Shown piece by piece: positions 42,101 to 53,780 of a stretch of DNA of 64,000 bases (within the stretch, counting starts at the first letter, position 1; each line of letters starts with the position of its first letter). Both the position numbers and the translations under genes were made by a program. Under the pieces are notes generated by a model, which searched no databases, was not told where the DNA came from, and was given only the letters and a program-made list of their open reading frames with translations. Where the stretch lies: NCBI GenBank assembly GCA_033557465.1, contig CM066031.1:1672082800-1672146799 (forward strand), read 5' to 3'. Source of the DNA: Ichthyophis bannanicus (taxonomy: Eukaryota > Chordata > Amphibia > Gymnophiona > Ichthyophiidae).

Positions 42101-44317
42101 ACCTCATCTGTCCCTCAAAACATACCCATCTGACCACACAGGAGTCAGACAAACATCAAAAACTTATCTTGCCAAATGTTTTACATGTCAATAAACATGC
42201 AATACAAGTAATGAGGAAGCTCTCATCCTAATGCCTGATCTACGAAGCAAACCAGCCACAATGTGGACAAAAACAATCATAAACATCACAATTAGCATAT
42301 GGTAACAGGTAGCACAGGCACATGAACACAGACATAATCCCAACTAAACATCCTGCAGAAACATGCACATATAACACCATCAAGGAGGTCACCCTGCCCT
42401 TTCTTTCTGGGTAGACACTGTTTGGCCACATATAGCATGATACATGGAATGCACAAGTGAAGAAGTAGAACGGTCACACACACTGCCACACTACAAACAT
42501 AATGTGGCAATGTGAGTGTCCCTAACACAGGGCATAATCAGGTCCGTTTAAATGGCAAATGCAAGGTGTGTACATATATGCACACTGTCATGTATGCACA
42601 GTAAACAAACACAAGATGTAGCATGTGAAGAAGGACATTTTGTACAAACTTATTACAGGGAACCACACATAAGCCATAGCCCCACATGCTGTGTCTCACA
42701 AACATAGTCATATGCACAAGCAACAGCCACATTGGAACATGATACAGTGATGACACACATGCCCTTAAAAACCCTTGGGTCATTGAAAACATCAGTCCAA
42801 GATGTCGGTGTGCTTGAAAGCATTGTGGAGGTAAAGGCGGTATCATGTCCAGGTGGAAAGCAGGTAGACGTTGACAATAGGAGTGGCCCATCGTTAGCCA
42901 CATGCTAAAAACATGGGTGTATGCTTGTGTTGTAAGAAATCCAGCATCATATTGTGGGTGGCATGACACACCCTTGGGACAAAGTCCTTTAAAGCTCAAC
43001 TGTGTCTGAATGTAGCACCTACACTGTCCATGTCAGTTGCTGCTGCACAAGGCGGGGATCAGTGTCCAAAGTCAAAATAGTATCTGCAATCCAGCAGGTT
43101 AGGTTAACAGTTTTATTTCAACTCTGGCATGCATAGTCAAGTGTCAGTGTGCAATATGCCACAGTCCTTCAAAGTTTATGTGTGTCCTCTACATTGAGCA
43201 TCACTCACTGCATAACCATAGCATCAACATTGCGTTCACCACCTCTGTCATGGGGAAATCAGCAGTTAAAGAGTAATACTGTCCCTCGCAGGCATTTGAT
43301 CCACTCTCAGAGCTCAAACATCCAATGGCGAAATGTTTTGGTAAAGAGTTGCATGGTGTTCTGTCCTCCATCAGGTGGTTGGTGGTGACAACAGATGCTC
43401 TGTAAGAGATGTGTCTGGTATGTCCTCTGTGCTGTGTCAGGAGAGGATAAGTATGTTATTGTTTGACACTTTGCAAAATAAACACAAATGTCAGACCGTC
43501 ACACCATACAAAATGCAGAATAAAGAGATGCATAGGCAAACATGACATATCAATACTAAAACAAACGTTGTGGCCAACATCAGTAATGGTAAACACAGAC
43601 ACGGGTGGCACATGGATATGGTCATGTCCATGCTCATGTCACACAAGTGTCTCACAGCTACACACAATATGCATCTGTTCATGTGAACATAAAGGAAATC
43701 TAACATACACAGGAGACACATATGAGATCATCACCAGTTAAATACAAATGTACTTATGAAAATAACAAAGGTGAAACCTACCTTGTGTTTGCAACAGGTG
43801 TATGTCACCAATCCCTTGAGCCACTAAACAGCCAGATCACGTCACAATGAAAGGAGACAATGTCAGCAAAAGGTGTAGAATCACCATGTCAAACCACTGT
43901 TGATGCATGTCACCATTATGTTCATATCTGAAAGGCACCAAAGTTGCACAATTGTCCACAAACACGGACTACTCCCCAACGTGTAAATCTCACCATATGG
44001 CAGATACTGTGCTCAAACCATAGCATCTTACCAAAACCTTGCATGTGCACAACAGCTGCTTCTCCCAGAAGCAGACACTAAATGGGAATGTGACCGTCCA
44101 AATTTCCCACAAAAGGATCAACAACCACACACATCGTCAGCCAACAAATGCTGTTGTGCCCTGCCCACATTCTTTGCGTCACACTCATGCCTATATGTGA
44201 TGTTGGCATTGTGATTCAAATGCTCATGGAGTGTGGCATCCACATGCTATCTTTACATAGACATCAAACTCACTAACCATTACGCACATAGTATAAAACA
44301 TCAGTGTGGGAAGAGAA
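39110..44317. other. Non-coding interior, no gene recognised
   Basis: 39290-39330 keeps blocks of the palindrome seen at 11066. 39470-39610 holds a poly-C run and two copies of a 'cagcccctggggac..gatatcaacagggg' block about 130 bp apart. The rest is CA/TG-rich with only short frames and no known domain. Confidence 0.4.
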
Positions 44318-44697
44318 CTAATACGTACATGAGAAGATCTCTGCAATCAACCTCCGCCTGACCGCTGTGCCCTCCCGTGTGTCAGCACTGGCACGCTCAG
44401 GGGGCCACGTTGGATCCTCCTCCAGATCCTCATTAATCTCTGCAGGGATATCGTGCCTGAGAGCAATGTTGTGCAGGATGCAACAGGCTATGATTATCTC
44501 GGCAACAGTGCCTGCCTTATATTGTAAGGCCCCGCCTGTCCTATCCAGACACCTGAAGCGGCTCTTTAACACGCCAAAGGTGCGCTCAATGACTGAGCGA
44601 CTGGAGGCATGGGCCTCATTGTACCTCCGCTCTGCACGTGTCCGTGGCTGACGCACAGGAGTCAGCAGCCAGGGGCGACACCCATATCCTGCATCAC
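44318..44697 (-). CDS. HARBI1-like Harbinger nuclease, C-terminal exon
   Basis: After a TTTCTGCAG acceptor the exon reads GDAGYGCRPWLLTPV, ERRYNEAHASSRSVIERTFG, VLKSRFRCLDRTGG and EIIIACCILHNIAL. These are the C-terminal blocks of Harbinger transposases; the Glu of the VIERTFG block is the third acidic catalytic residue in this family. The acceptor splits the first Gly codon, so earlier exons on the minus strand should hold the first two Asp residues. I could not identify them between 44700 and 46500. The frame has no break. The protein cuts element ends as a DDE nuclease. Confidence 0.8.
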
Positions 44698-44930
44698 CTG
44701 CAGAAAGAAATGTTGCATGTGAATGAAGGAGTTCATTTCAAACATTACTTCCACTTGATTACACGTGAGAAAACAATGCACAACACATTCTGACTGAACG
44801 ATACAACACCACAACTAGTCTGCTTTAAAAAGATATACATATGATGACAGAAAAGGAGCACATGGCCTCTCGAGTACGTACACCCATCGCAAATAAAACA
44901 ACATGTCCATCTATCCCTTCAGAGATCGTG

Positions 44931-44934
44931 TGTG

Positions 44935-44968
<34 letters not shown>

Positions 44969-44970
44969 CA
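44931..44970. repeat. (GT)n microsatellite
   Basis: About 20 GT units with one interruption. 44700-46520 otherwise shows poly-C runs (45112, 45839) and no identifiable exon. Confidence 0.9.
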
Positions 44971-46520
44971 ACATGCATATTGTCATGCAGTTACTGTCCA
45001 GATCTGCCTCACCGCCACTGTGAGACTACAACAGCAATCCACTGATCACATAATCAAAGTGTATGTCTGAACAGTAACCCTGGAAAAACATGCTGACATC
45101 TGCGTGAGCCACACCCCCCCCCCCCCAACATGTATGCCATGGAGGTATGTATGCCATGGAGGTATGGCACAATGTACACAGTATCACCTATACACATCAT
45201 GTTGTGTAGGGTACACATATCCATATTTGTTAGTAAATCCCCATATGCTGTATAGTGTTGGGGGCAAATTCCTGTAATAGCCATCCTTTGCAGTGTATCC
45301 ATTTTGTCTGCATTCTTTGGAAGTTGTGGATGTCAAACATGCATACTGTACCCCTCATGAGTGTGGGCCAAAAACATATACATACGCAAATTACCCTCCT
45401 GTGTAGCTGGTTCTGAAACCTCTTTGTATGCACCCACTTATTGCCCTTGCTTTAACCGTCACCAATCCATAATGTTAACATATATGAGGATGTCCAGACA
45501 AGATGATACTAACTTCTGCTCATCTACAGTGGACAAAGGTACTGTAACACCTATATTGTGTTTCCATCCAGCTTTGACATAGCCAAGAAGTGTGGACAGA
45601 GATATGCACACATGTTGTCACTGTTGAACAGCTCAAAAACACCCATAAGATATTGCTATACACCCCTCATGTTATCCTTTGCTTCCAGGGTGACAACTCC
45701 ATTACAGAGTGTGTGGGTTAAACTAAGACACACATGACACGGGTTACTTGTATGGATTATCAACAACATCAATGTTAAATGCCATACAATTAAGAGACAA
45801 CTATTAAACATCATCACAGGTGTATGTGAAGGGCAACACCCCCCCCCCTCCCCCCAAGACATGTTCGCTGATGCCTCCAAAACACTTTCTTTTTCAAACC
45901 ATCCCCTACACATCTGTAACTATGAAACCCACACACACCTGTCACTACACCAACACCACACCTGTGATTGCCATCCCCTGTATGAGTGTGAGGGCCATTG
46001 ATTAGGTCATGTTTGTGTGACATTGTATCAGCACAGTGAAACATGTGCATCTCAGTGGGGCAGAGGAGCTGGCTACTTGTCGTCCGCTGCACAATGGGTC
46101 ATTGCCGGATCACATGTAGCAATGAGCACATAATATGTCAGAACAAATATGTGCCTTATTCACTATCCAACACAGACATACAGTGTATGGCAAAATCAGG
46201 TGTAAGGGTGTGGGTATCCACAGGCATGTGTGTACATATGTGGCATAGATGCGGAAATGGAGGGGATGGTGAAACATGTGGAATGGAAACATGACCAGAA
46301 ACATGGCAAACATGCAATCTGTGCTCTGCCAAAGCACACACATGTGGCGCAGGAACAGCTACATGGTGTGGACACACACGTATGGGATGGTGTATTGGGT
46401 ACTGTATGCAGCACAAATGCGCCAACCCAACACATCATGTCTGTGGTGTCTGTAGCACACATGTAAACATATGTGGATTGCTTAAACATAGGTGTTCTCT
46501 CTCTGATTGTTCACAATCCA

Positions 46521-46792
46521 GGTGACTACAGTGAAATGGGGGCTGAGGAGGAGCAGGTGGACATCCCAATCCCAATGAGTCTGGTCGAGGCAGAGCCTGC
46601 AGTCTCGGGGCAGCATAAGTGCAGGTGAGGAGTCCCTGGAGCCACCCGTACACACCAGATCACCACTGGGGGCTGCAGCAATCGAGCACACGCAACAACC
46701 CAGCCCGTCCGTAGGCACAGCTACATCTGTCCCAGAGATGATGATGGCGGAGATGAGGGCCTACGGTGCATCAACACATCGCGATGCTGAAG
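46521..46792 (+). CDS. Harbinger companion protein, exon (upstream part)
   Basis: It lies after 'cacaatccag' and ends at a GTGGGT donor. One frame reads DYSEMGAEEEQVDIPIPMSL, the next ESLEPPVHTRSPLGAAAIEH, EMMMAEMRAYGASTHRDAE. A frame change near 46620 is needed, so either a small intron or a decay lesion is present. The last codon is split and continues exactly in the exon at 59062. This layout and the content fit the Myb-like partner of Harbinger nucleases; the Myb domain itself would be in an earlier exon I did not find. Confidence 0.5.
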
Positions 46793-47136
46793 GTGGGTGA
46801 AAAAGGACTGTCACAACCACAACACAAGCACCACTACTCTGTAGTTGTTGTTTGTGTGCTGAATGTTGCTACTTTACTTTACACAATGTTACATGTATGG
46901 CTCATTTAGATGGGACATGTGAGGAACAAATGGTTTGTGCTATAGTAAATGAGGTTAGCATGTTACAAATCACAACAGCCTAAGGTCAGGTGAGACACAC
47001 AGATGCAGACCTAAGAGCAATGGTGTGTAAGGTGCAGCACGTTCTCAGTTAATAACGAAATGCAGACATTGGCCTGACACCAGTATGCCTCTTTGCAGAC
47101 ACTCACATGTCTTGTAAACAACAGTATGACAAATAA
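46793..47136. other. Intron start of the companion gene
   Basis: No coding content. It lies between the donor at 46793 and the CACAG transposon at 47137; the TAA target duplication is at 47134-47136. Confidence 0.5.
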
Positions 47137-47740
47137 CACAGGTACACTAAAAAAATTTTTTTTTAAACTGCCTCTAATGTTTCGATTGATTTTTACGTTT
47201 TTTGGTGCGCTGAATCCAAATCTGGTAACCAATTTGCTCCATCATGTACAGATTTTTTGCTACATTGGGTTAGCAGTTTGAGGTGAACGTTTCAGATTGA
47301 GTGCGATCGAGATAAAAGTTTCTTGGATGAATTCTTTATACTAATTGTTTAGTAGTTATTCAAATAAGAATAAAGAAAATTGTAACAAGGCAGCACATAA
47401 GAATAGAGTAATGTCAACAAAACACACTGTGATGGTAGCAAAATTGTCTGCACTTAAAACAGCCACATACATGTGCACAAACATTGAGCATATAAGAGCG
47501 AGGTTAGACACAAAGCAAAGCAAAGAAATGTGCAAAAAATGTTGTACAGGTATGTATGTAAGAATAGAAAACGCAAACCGCACCATTGCAATACATGAAG
47601 ACAAACACCCGATGGTGTGAAAATAAAATTCTAATAAATGAGATCCGACACTGTGGTAATAACTAGCAAATTTTTATTTCAAAGTTTAGTAAAAACACGA
47701 TATTTGTCAACACAGTTTAGATTTTAAAGTCATTCTTGGG

Positions 47741-47993
47741 TCAATCAATCTCCTGGTGGGCCCGTTTCTTCTTCCCCCGAATGCTTCTCTTGGTACGCTG
47801 CTTGGCGTATTTTTCATCTGGGGTTTCCCGCAGCAGCAACCAGCAGAAATCAGCCATCATAGTGGTGTTCCATCTTCCTTGGTACCTTCTCTCTGCGTCC
47901 TTGATGTCCTGGTGAAACCTTTCACCTTGTTCTTCACTGTACGCCCCCAGGTTTTCGGGAAAGTAGTTCACATGGGAGTGCAAGAAATGGACT
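47741..47993 (-). pseudogene. Transposase, C-terminal 83 residues
   Basis: It continues the frame cut at 53781: VHFLHSHVNYFPENLGAYSE, then EQGERFHQDIKDAERRYQGR, then TMMADFCWLLLRE, and a Lys/Arg-rich tail (a possible nuclear signal) before the stop. The EQGERFHQD and MADFCW blocks are characteristic of a transposase-type protein found in many animals that I recall as unnamed. Ignoring DIRS D, the whole protein is about 575 residues with no lesion. Confidence 0.75.
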
Positions 47994-47996
47994 TTC

Positions 47997-48156
47997 TCCA
48001 GGACCAAGCAGGAAGTCAGTCCTCACTTATGGGTGACGTCGGCGCCGACGGAGCCCTCGCGGAGCAATTTTTCCCCAGCTTTCAAAGAAAGCCTTTGGGA
48101 ATTGCAGCGCGCATGCGCGGTCGTCTTCCCGCCCGAGGGTGCCATCTTAGCCAGTC
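47997..48156. repeat. DIRS D left inverted terminal repeat
   Basis: It is the exact inverse of 53590-53725 or so. It contains the palindrome TCGGCGCCGA at the place where DIRS C has TCGGTACCGA. Confidence 0.92.
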
Positions 48157-48394
48157 TTCTTTTTTCCGCGGAGCCCTACAGACGTCCCCGTCTTGTCCCC
48201 GCGAAAAAGTTGATTTTCTTCTTTATTTTATCCTTTTTTCCTTCGGTTCGACGCCGATCTTTTTCCCGCCCGGACTCGCGACGCCGGTCACGAGTCCTCT
48301 TACTTTTTTCGGTTTTTCTGACTTAGTCAGCTTTCGTTTTCGGTTTTCCCTGGCAGCCCGGTCCTTTGACCTCGCAGGGGCCCTTTTTCCCCCG

Positions 48395-50318
48395 ATGGCT
48401 GCCAGTGGGTTTAAGCGGTGTGGTCGGTGTGACCGAAATATGTCACTAACCGACACAACACGACTTTTGCCTCCGCTGCCTGGGCCCGGATCATGAGGAA
48501 CTGATCTGTGGGCCCTGCAGCAAACTGTCCTCAAAGGCGTTGAGAAGTCGGCGGCATCAGCGTGAGAGAATCTTCGCTGACCCCAGCCGTACCCGGACCT
48601 CGTCGGAGGCCTCCGCGTCAAAAGGCTCCAGCTCGGACCGTCGCCGGAGCTCCTCCGACCGGGGTTCTCCCTCCGGGGACCATCGTCGGAAGGTGAAACC
48701 CGCGAGGGCGGCGTCGGTGGACGCTCCTGGTTCCGCGAGGGCCAGGTCGCATAGCCCCGACAGCCGCCCCGGGTCCTTGGAGAAGGAACACATCCCGAAG
48801 CGACCTCGCCTGGAGTCGGAGATGCCTGCCCGGGTAAGTCCTGTGGTCCTTCTGGACTCGCCTCCGTGACAGCCGACGTCGGGCCCGACGCCGTCGGGGC
48901 CCGAGTCGGGGGCTGCTGGGTCACCTGAGCTCGGACTCAGGTTGACGGCCTTGGAGAGCAGACTGTCTGCCTTCATGGACCAGCAGAGGGCACTGCTCGC
49001 TGGCTTCGCTGGCGCCGCTGCCCCGACCGCCGGGACGTCGACGTCCAAGTCGACCCCGGAGACCGAGCCGATCCTCGAGTCAATGAGAACTCGAGTCGAT
49101 CCTCGGTCGAGGTCACCCTCGGCCTCCCGTTCGGGACCGAGGTCGCCGACGCCGACTCCCTCGGCGTCGGGGCGGCTGGCGCCGCACCCTGCCCGGGCCG
49201 ACCCCACCGAGTCCTCGTCGGAGTCGGTCTGGGAGTCTGAGGAGGAAGAGTCACCTGATTCTTTCCGGACTCGGTGTGTCCCATCGGACTCACCGGAGTC
49301 CGAGCCTCGGAAGCAGTCCCCCCCGGAGGATGCCCGGTTCTCGGACTTCGTTAGGGATATGGCCAAGGCTTTGGCCTTCCCTGCGGATCCCGAGGAGGAG
49401 CCTCGAGCCGAAGAGCTCGACGCCCTCCAGTATGACTCTCCCGCGAGGGAGCACTTTACTGTGCCGGTTCCTCCTATGCTGGAACGACTACTCTTCCGCA
49501 TGTGGGAGAGTCCGGCCTCCTCGCCGGTCCTGAGCAAGCGGGTCGATTCTATCTATCGAGTCCGCAAGAGCCCTGGCTTTCAGAAGGCACAGCTGCCACA
49601 CCATTCCATGGTAGTGGAATCGGCCATGCATCGTCTTAAGAGCCAGAAGATGCACTCCTCGGTGCCTCCTGGAAGGGAGGCCCGTAACCTGGATGGCCTT
49701 GGCAAGAAGTGCTTCCAGGGCTCTATGCTCGCATGTCGTGTCCAGACTTACCAGCTATACATGGGCATGTATCTCCGGGATCTGGCTAAAGAGCTAGCCG
49801 GATTCTCCGCTGGTCTCTCCGAGGAGCCCTTGCGGAGGTTCCTAGCCTTGTCCACTGGCATTCGGGAATGCTCAAAGTTCATGTCCCGAGCAGCCTATGA
49901 TGGCTTTGAAGCCTCGGCTCGAGTGGCCGCTGCCGGCATCGGTGCCCGCCGACAGGCTTGGCTTCAGTCGTCAGACCTTGAGCCCTGGGTGCAGGACAAG
50001 TTGGTCGATGTCCCCTGCCGAGGCGAAAACCTCTTTGGCAAGCCCATGGCAGAAAAGGCTGCGCAAATTGAGACTGAGACTCTCACCAGTACCAGGCTTT
50101 CTAGGAAGACCTCCGCCCCTTCCCAGAAAAAGAAGGGCTCGGGGAAAAAGTCCTTTTACCCGAGGAAGGCGGCTGCCTACAAACAGTACCCCCATTATCA
50201 GGCCCCTGCAGCTCCCCAACAGGGCCAGCAGGCCAAGGGACGGGGTAACGGGTCCCGTAGGCAGCAAGCCCCCAAGCCTGCACCACCAGCCCCTGCTCAG
50301 CAGGGTGGGGGCTTTTGA
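48395..50318 (+). pseudogene. DIRS D gag, two lesions
   Basis: It starts MAASGFKRCGRCDRNMSLTD, the same Cys pattern as DIRS C gag. One extra base near 48457 shifts the frame; the zinc region then continues as HDFCLRCLGPDHEELICGPC. An in-frame TGA lies at 48867-48869 (ten residues after PARVSPVV). From 48942 it is open to 50318: a Ser/Pro/Thr-rich middle, then FSDFVRDMAKALAF, KRVDSIYRVRKSPGFQKAQL, HHSMVV, SSVPPGREARNLDGLGKKCF and ARRQAWLQSSDLEPW, with a basic tail. The two lesions may be real or sequence errors; otherwise the gene is well kept. Confidence 0.85.
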
Positions 50319-50372
50319 CTCGCTAAGCATAGCCTCTCCCCCCCCCGCTGGTTCCTCCCAGCACCGGAGGCC

Positions 50373-52231
50373 GGCTGGTTCACTTCGCCCACAGGTGGTC
50401 CAGCATCACCGCAGATGCCTGGGTGCTTCAGGTCGTGCGAGAAGGCTACCTTCTCCACTTCCATCAGGTCCCTCCCTCCTATTTTCCGGGAGAACCTCCG
50501 CGCCCCCCTCTGCACAGGGAGTTGCTCCTTCGGGAGTTAGCAGGTCTTCTGCAGGAACAGGCGGTGGAACCGGTGCCACACCACCTGAGAGGTCAAGGCT
50601 TTTATTCAAGGTATTTTCTGATACCAAAGAGAACAGGGGGCCTCAGACCCATCCTGGACTTGCGCAACCTCAACAAGTTCCTTGTGCGGGAGAAGTTCAA
50701 AATGCTTACCCTTGGAATCCTTCTGCCCTACCTCCAGCAGGGAGATTGGCTATGCTCCTTGGATCTAAAGGATGCCTACACGCACATCCTCATCCACCCA
50801 AGCCACCGCCAATACCTAAGGTTTGTGGTGGCAGGAAATCATTACCAGTACAGAGTACTGCCCTTTGGCCTGTCCTCCGCACCGCGAGTCTTCACAAAAT
50901 GTCTCGCGGTCGTGGCGGCCCATCTCCGGCTTCACGGCCTCTATGTCTTTCCGTACCTCGACGACTGGCTCATCAGAGCAGCGTCCGCTCAGGAGGTCAC
51001 CAACGCCACGTGCCGCACGGTGACTCTGCTGCAGCACTTGGGCTTTGTTATAAACTTCGCAAAGTCCACTTTGCTCCCCTCACAGGATCTCGAGTTCATC
51101 GGCGCAAGGCTGCACACTCCTCAGGCGCGAGCATACCTACCGCTCGACAGGGCTCAACGGCTCATGGACCTAGCCGACCGCTTTCGCAGCCAGCCCCTGG
51201 TCTCCGCCAGGCGCTTCCTGAGACTGCTCGGCCATATGGCTTCCACCGTCCATGTGACCCCCAATGCCCGCCTGAATATGCGGTCTGCTCAATGGTGTCT
51301 CCGCAAGCAGTGGCGACAAGCCACGGGCGGCCTAGCAGACCTAGTGCGCGTTTCCGAGCCGCTGGTCTCGTCTCTCCGGTGGTGGCTCCGGCAGCCGAAC
51401 CTGATATTCGGAATGCCTTTCCAGTCACCTCAGCCGACCCGGGTGCTGACCACCGATGCATCCCTCCTGGGCTGGGGAGCACATTGCCAAGAGGCACGTA
51501 CTCAGGGCCTCTGGACCACGTGGGAGTCTGCTCAGCAGATCAACTTCCTGGAGCTCAGGGCGATCCGCCTAGCTCTCAAGGCCTTCTCCCACTTGACTTC
51601 CCAACAGTCCGTCCTTGTCCAGACGGACAATCAAGTTGCCATGTTCTACGTGAACAAGCAGGGGGGCACGGGCTCCTTCCTCCTCTGCCGGGAGGCACGG
51701 AAGCTCTGCTCTTGGGCCGTCAGTCACGGCATTCTCCTCAAGGCAGTTTATCTCCCGGGCCAAGAAAATTGCCTTGCAGACAAACTCAGCAGGGTCCTCC
51801 AGCCGCACGAGTGGCGTCTGGATCCCTTGGTAGTTCAGAAGCTCTTCCTCAGGTGGGGTCTCCCCACGGTGGATCTCTTTGCCAGTCCTCACAACCGGCA
51901 GCTTCCTCGCTTCTGCTCTCGTCAGCCACACCCCCTTCGGGTTGCGGCGGACGCCTTTCTGATCTCGTGGTCGGGGAGCCTTCTGTACGCTTTCCCTCCC
52001 ATCCCGCTAGTCTCTCGGACTCTTTTCAAGGCTCTCCGAGACAAAGCCTTCATGATCCTGGTGGCCCCTCGCTGGCCCAGGCAGCCGTGGTTTCCGCTCC
52101 TGCTGCAACTGGCGGTGGAGGATCCCATCCCTCTGGGGGTACAACCGGATCTCCTCACTCAGGATCAGGGGTCCCTCCTGCACCCCAACCTCAGGTCTCT
52201 CAACCTCATGGCCTGGCTGCTGAGAGGGTAG
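50373..52231 (+). CDS. DIRS D reverse transcriptase-RNase H-methylase-like
   Basis: It is open from before 50423 (GRLVHFAHRWSSITADAW, matching the DIRS C start) to 52231. RT blocks are PILDLRNLNKFL, EKFKMLTL, CSLDLKDAYTHILIHPSHRQ, FGLSSAPRVFTK and YLDDWLIRA. RNase H blocks are LTTDASLLGWGAH and TDNQVAMFYVNKQGG. The methylase-like region has VDLFASPHNRQLPRF, DAFLISW and YAFPPIPLV. The exact start is uncertain because a poly-C run at 50339-50348 separates it from gag. It appears functional. It overlaps a second open frame at -1. Confidence 0.9.
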
Positions 52232-53268
52232 TCCTTGCTCCCCTTCTCCTGCCGGCGGAGGTGGAGGAGGTCGTCTTGGCTTCGCGATGGCCTTCTACCC
52301 GCAAATGCTACGCCCTTAAATGGCATCGCTTTGCAGTCTGGTGTGCCCAGCAGTCTCAGGATCCCTTCTCCTGCCCGGTGTCTGTGATCTTACAGTACTT
52401 GCTGCACCTCTCTAATCTAGGACTTAAGTCCAACTCCGTCAAAGTTCACCTCAGTGCTCTTTCAGCACATCATGTGCCGGTGGACGGCAGACCTCTCTCC
52501 AGCGACCCTCTCGTAGCGAGGTTTCTCCGAGGTCTCCTTCTACTTAAACCACCTCTGCGCCCGCCAGCGCATGACTGGGACCTGAATGTGGTTTTGCAGC
52601 GGATCACCTGTCCGCCTTTTGAACCTATGGCTACCTGTTCTCTCCGTTTTCTGTCTTGGAAAACACTGTTCTTGATAGCCCTCACTTCCGCTAGACGCGT
52701 AAGTGAATTGCAGGCCCTCGTGTCTGATCCCCCTTACACTCGGTTCTACAAAAATAGGGTAGTCCTACGGACTCACCCAAAATTTCTTCCAAAAGTGGTC
52801 TCCCCCTTTCACATCAATCAGGAGGTGGTACTTTCAACCTTCTTTCCCAGACCACACTCCAGCCGAGCTGAAACGGTCCTCCATACCCTGGACTGTAGAA
52901 GGGCTTTGAACTTCTACCTTGACCGTACGCGGGAGCACCGTAAAGCTGCTCAGCTTTTTGTGTCTTTTGACCCCAATAAATTGGGGCTCCCGGTCTCCAA
53001 GCGTACTCTGTCCATCTGGGTTGCGGACTGTATCTCTTGGGCTTATGGGGCAGCCGGACTCTCCTTAGAAAGTCGAGTCACGGCTCATTGCGTTCGGGCA
53101 AAGGCTACGTCAGTGGCTTACCTCCGCTCTGTTCCGCTGGCAGACATCTGCCGGGCCGCTACTTGGTCTTCGAGCCAGACTTTTGCGGTCCATTACTGTC
53201 TCGAGAGGGAGTCCCGCAGGGACAGTGCTTTCGGACAGGCAGTCCTCCGTAATCTCTTTGAGGTCTGA
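52215..53268 (+). CDS. DIRS D tyrosine recombinase, intact
   Basis: In the -1 frame relative to pol: AEVEEVVLASRWPSTRKCYA, WHRFAVWCAQQSQDPFSC and LLHLSNLGLKSNSVKVHLS (DNA-binding domain); then FLIALTSARRVSELQAL (box I Arg), TAHCVRAKATSVAYLRSV (HxxR) and AATWSSSQTFAVHY, with the nucleophilic Tyr at 53194-53196. All catalytic positions are kept. The start is not clear: the same frame is open upstream to 49897, so the protein may be made with a long N-terminal extension or by frameshifting from pol. It joins the circular element DNA to the target. Confidence 0.9.
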
Positions 53269-53404
53269 GCAACTCCTACCCTCCATCCCGGATGTGGGCT
53301 ACCGGTGGGTGATAATTCAGCGAAGATTCTTTCCTTCTGTGCTGCTGAGCTAGAGGGAGCTCATTTTTATGCTTAGGGTCTCCGGTAGCCTTGAGCTTGG
53401 GAGT

Positions 53405-53503
53405 CCCATAAGTGAGGACTGACTTCCTGCTTGGTCCTGGAGAAAGCGTAGTTACTCACCTGTAACAGGTGTTCTCCAGGAGCAGCAGGAATCAGTCCTC
53501 ACT
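53405..53503. repeat. DIRS D internal complementary region (ICR)
   Basis: 53405-53446 is the exact reverse complement of the left end and 53443-53503 the exact reverse complement of the right end. The two halves meet at 'agaaagcgtagttac'. Confidence 0.93.
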
Positions 53504-53589
53504 ACCCTCCCTCCTCCCCTTGGAGTTGCAATCGTCTGCTTATGTTCTTTTTGCAAATTTTTATGCTGTCTTTTTTAGCTATGTCATCT

Positions 53590-53780
53590 GACTGGCTAAG
53601 ATGGCACCCTCGGGCGGGAAGACGACCGCGCATGCGCGCTGCAATTCCCAAAGGCTTTCTTTGAAAGCTGGGGAAAAATTGCTCCGCGAGGGCTCCGTCG
53701 GCGCCGACGTCACCCATAAGTGAGGACTGATTCCTGCTGCTCCTGGAGAACACCTGTTACAGGTGAGTAACTACGCTTTC
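53590..53780. repeat. DIRS D right inverted terminal repeat and end
   Basis: It is inverted relative to 47997-48156 without mismatch in the inner 120-135 bp, followed by the right-specific extension 'cacctgttacaggtgagtaa'. Confidence 0.92.

Larger units (their letters stand above)
47994..53780 (+). mobile_element. DIRS retrotransposon D, nearly intact
   Basis: It has inverted terminal repeats (47997-48156, 53590-53760), identical over about 135 bp, an ICR at 53405-53503, gag (two lesions), and intact pol and recombinase. It is inserted in the transposase ORF with no target duplication and a shared CTTTC at the junctions. It is G+C-rich compared with its surroundings, as is DIRS C only in part. 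The identical ends indicate a very recent insertion. Confidence 0.93.

Noticed and set aside
39500..44300. Numerous 60-150 codon frames on both strands
   Set aside because: They have biased Cys/His/Thr composition from CA/TG-rich DNA, no domain and no consistent frame; treated as chance.
49897..53268. A single 1123-codon open frame on the plus strand
   Set aside because: Only the part after about 52215 has recognisable domains (tyrosine recombinase). The rest overlaps gag and pol in another frame. I list the recombinase as a gene and the long open frame as a finding, not as one protein.
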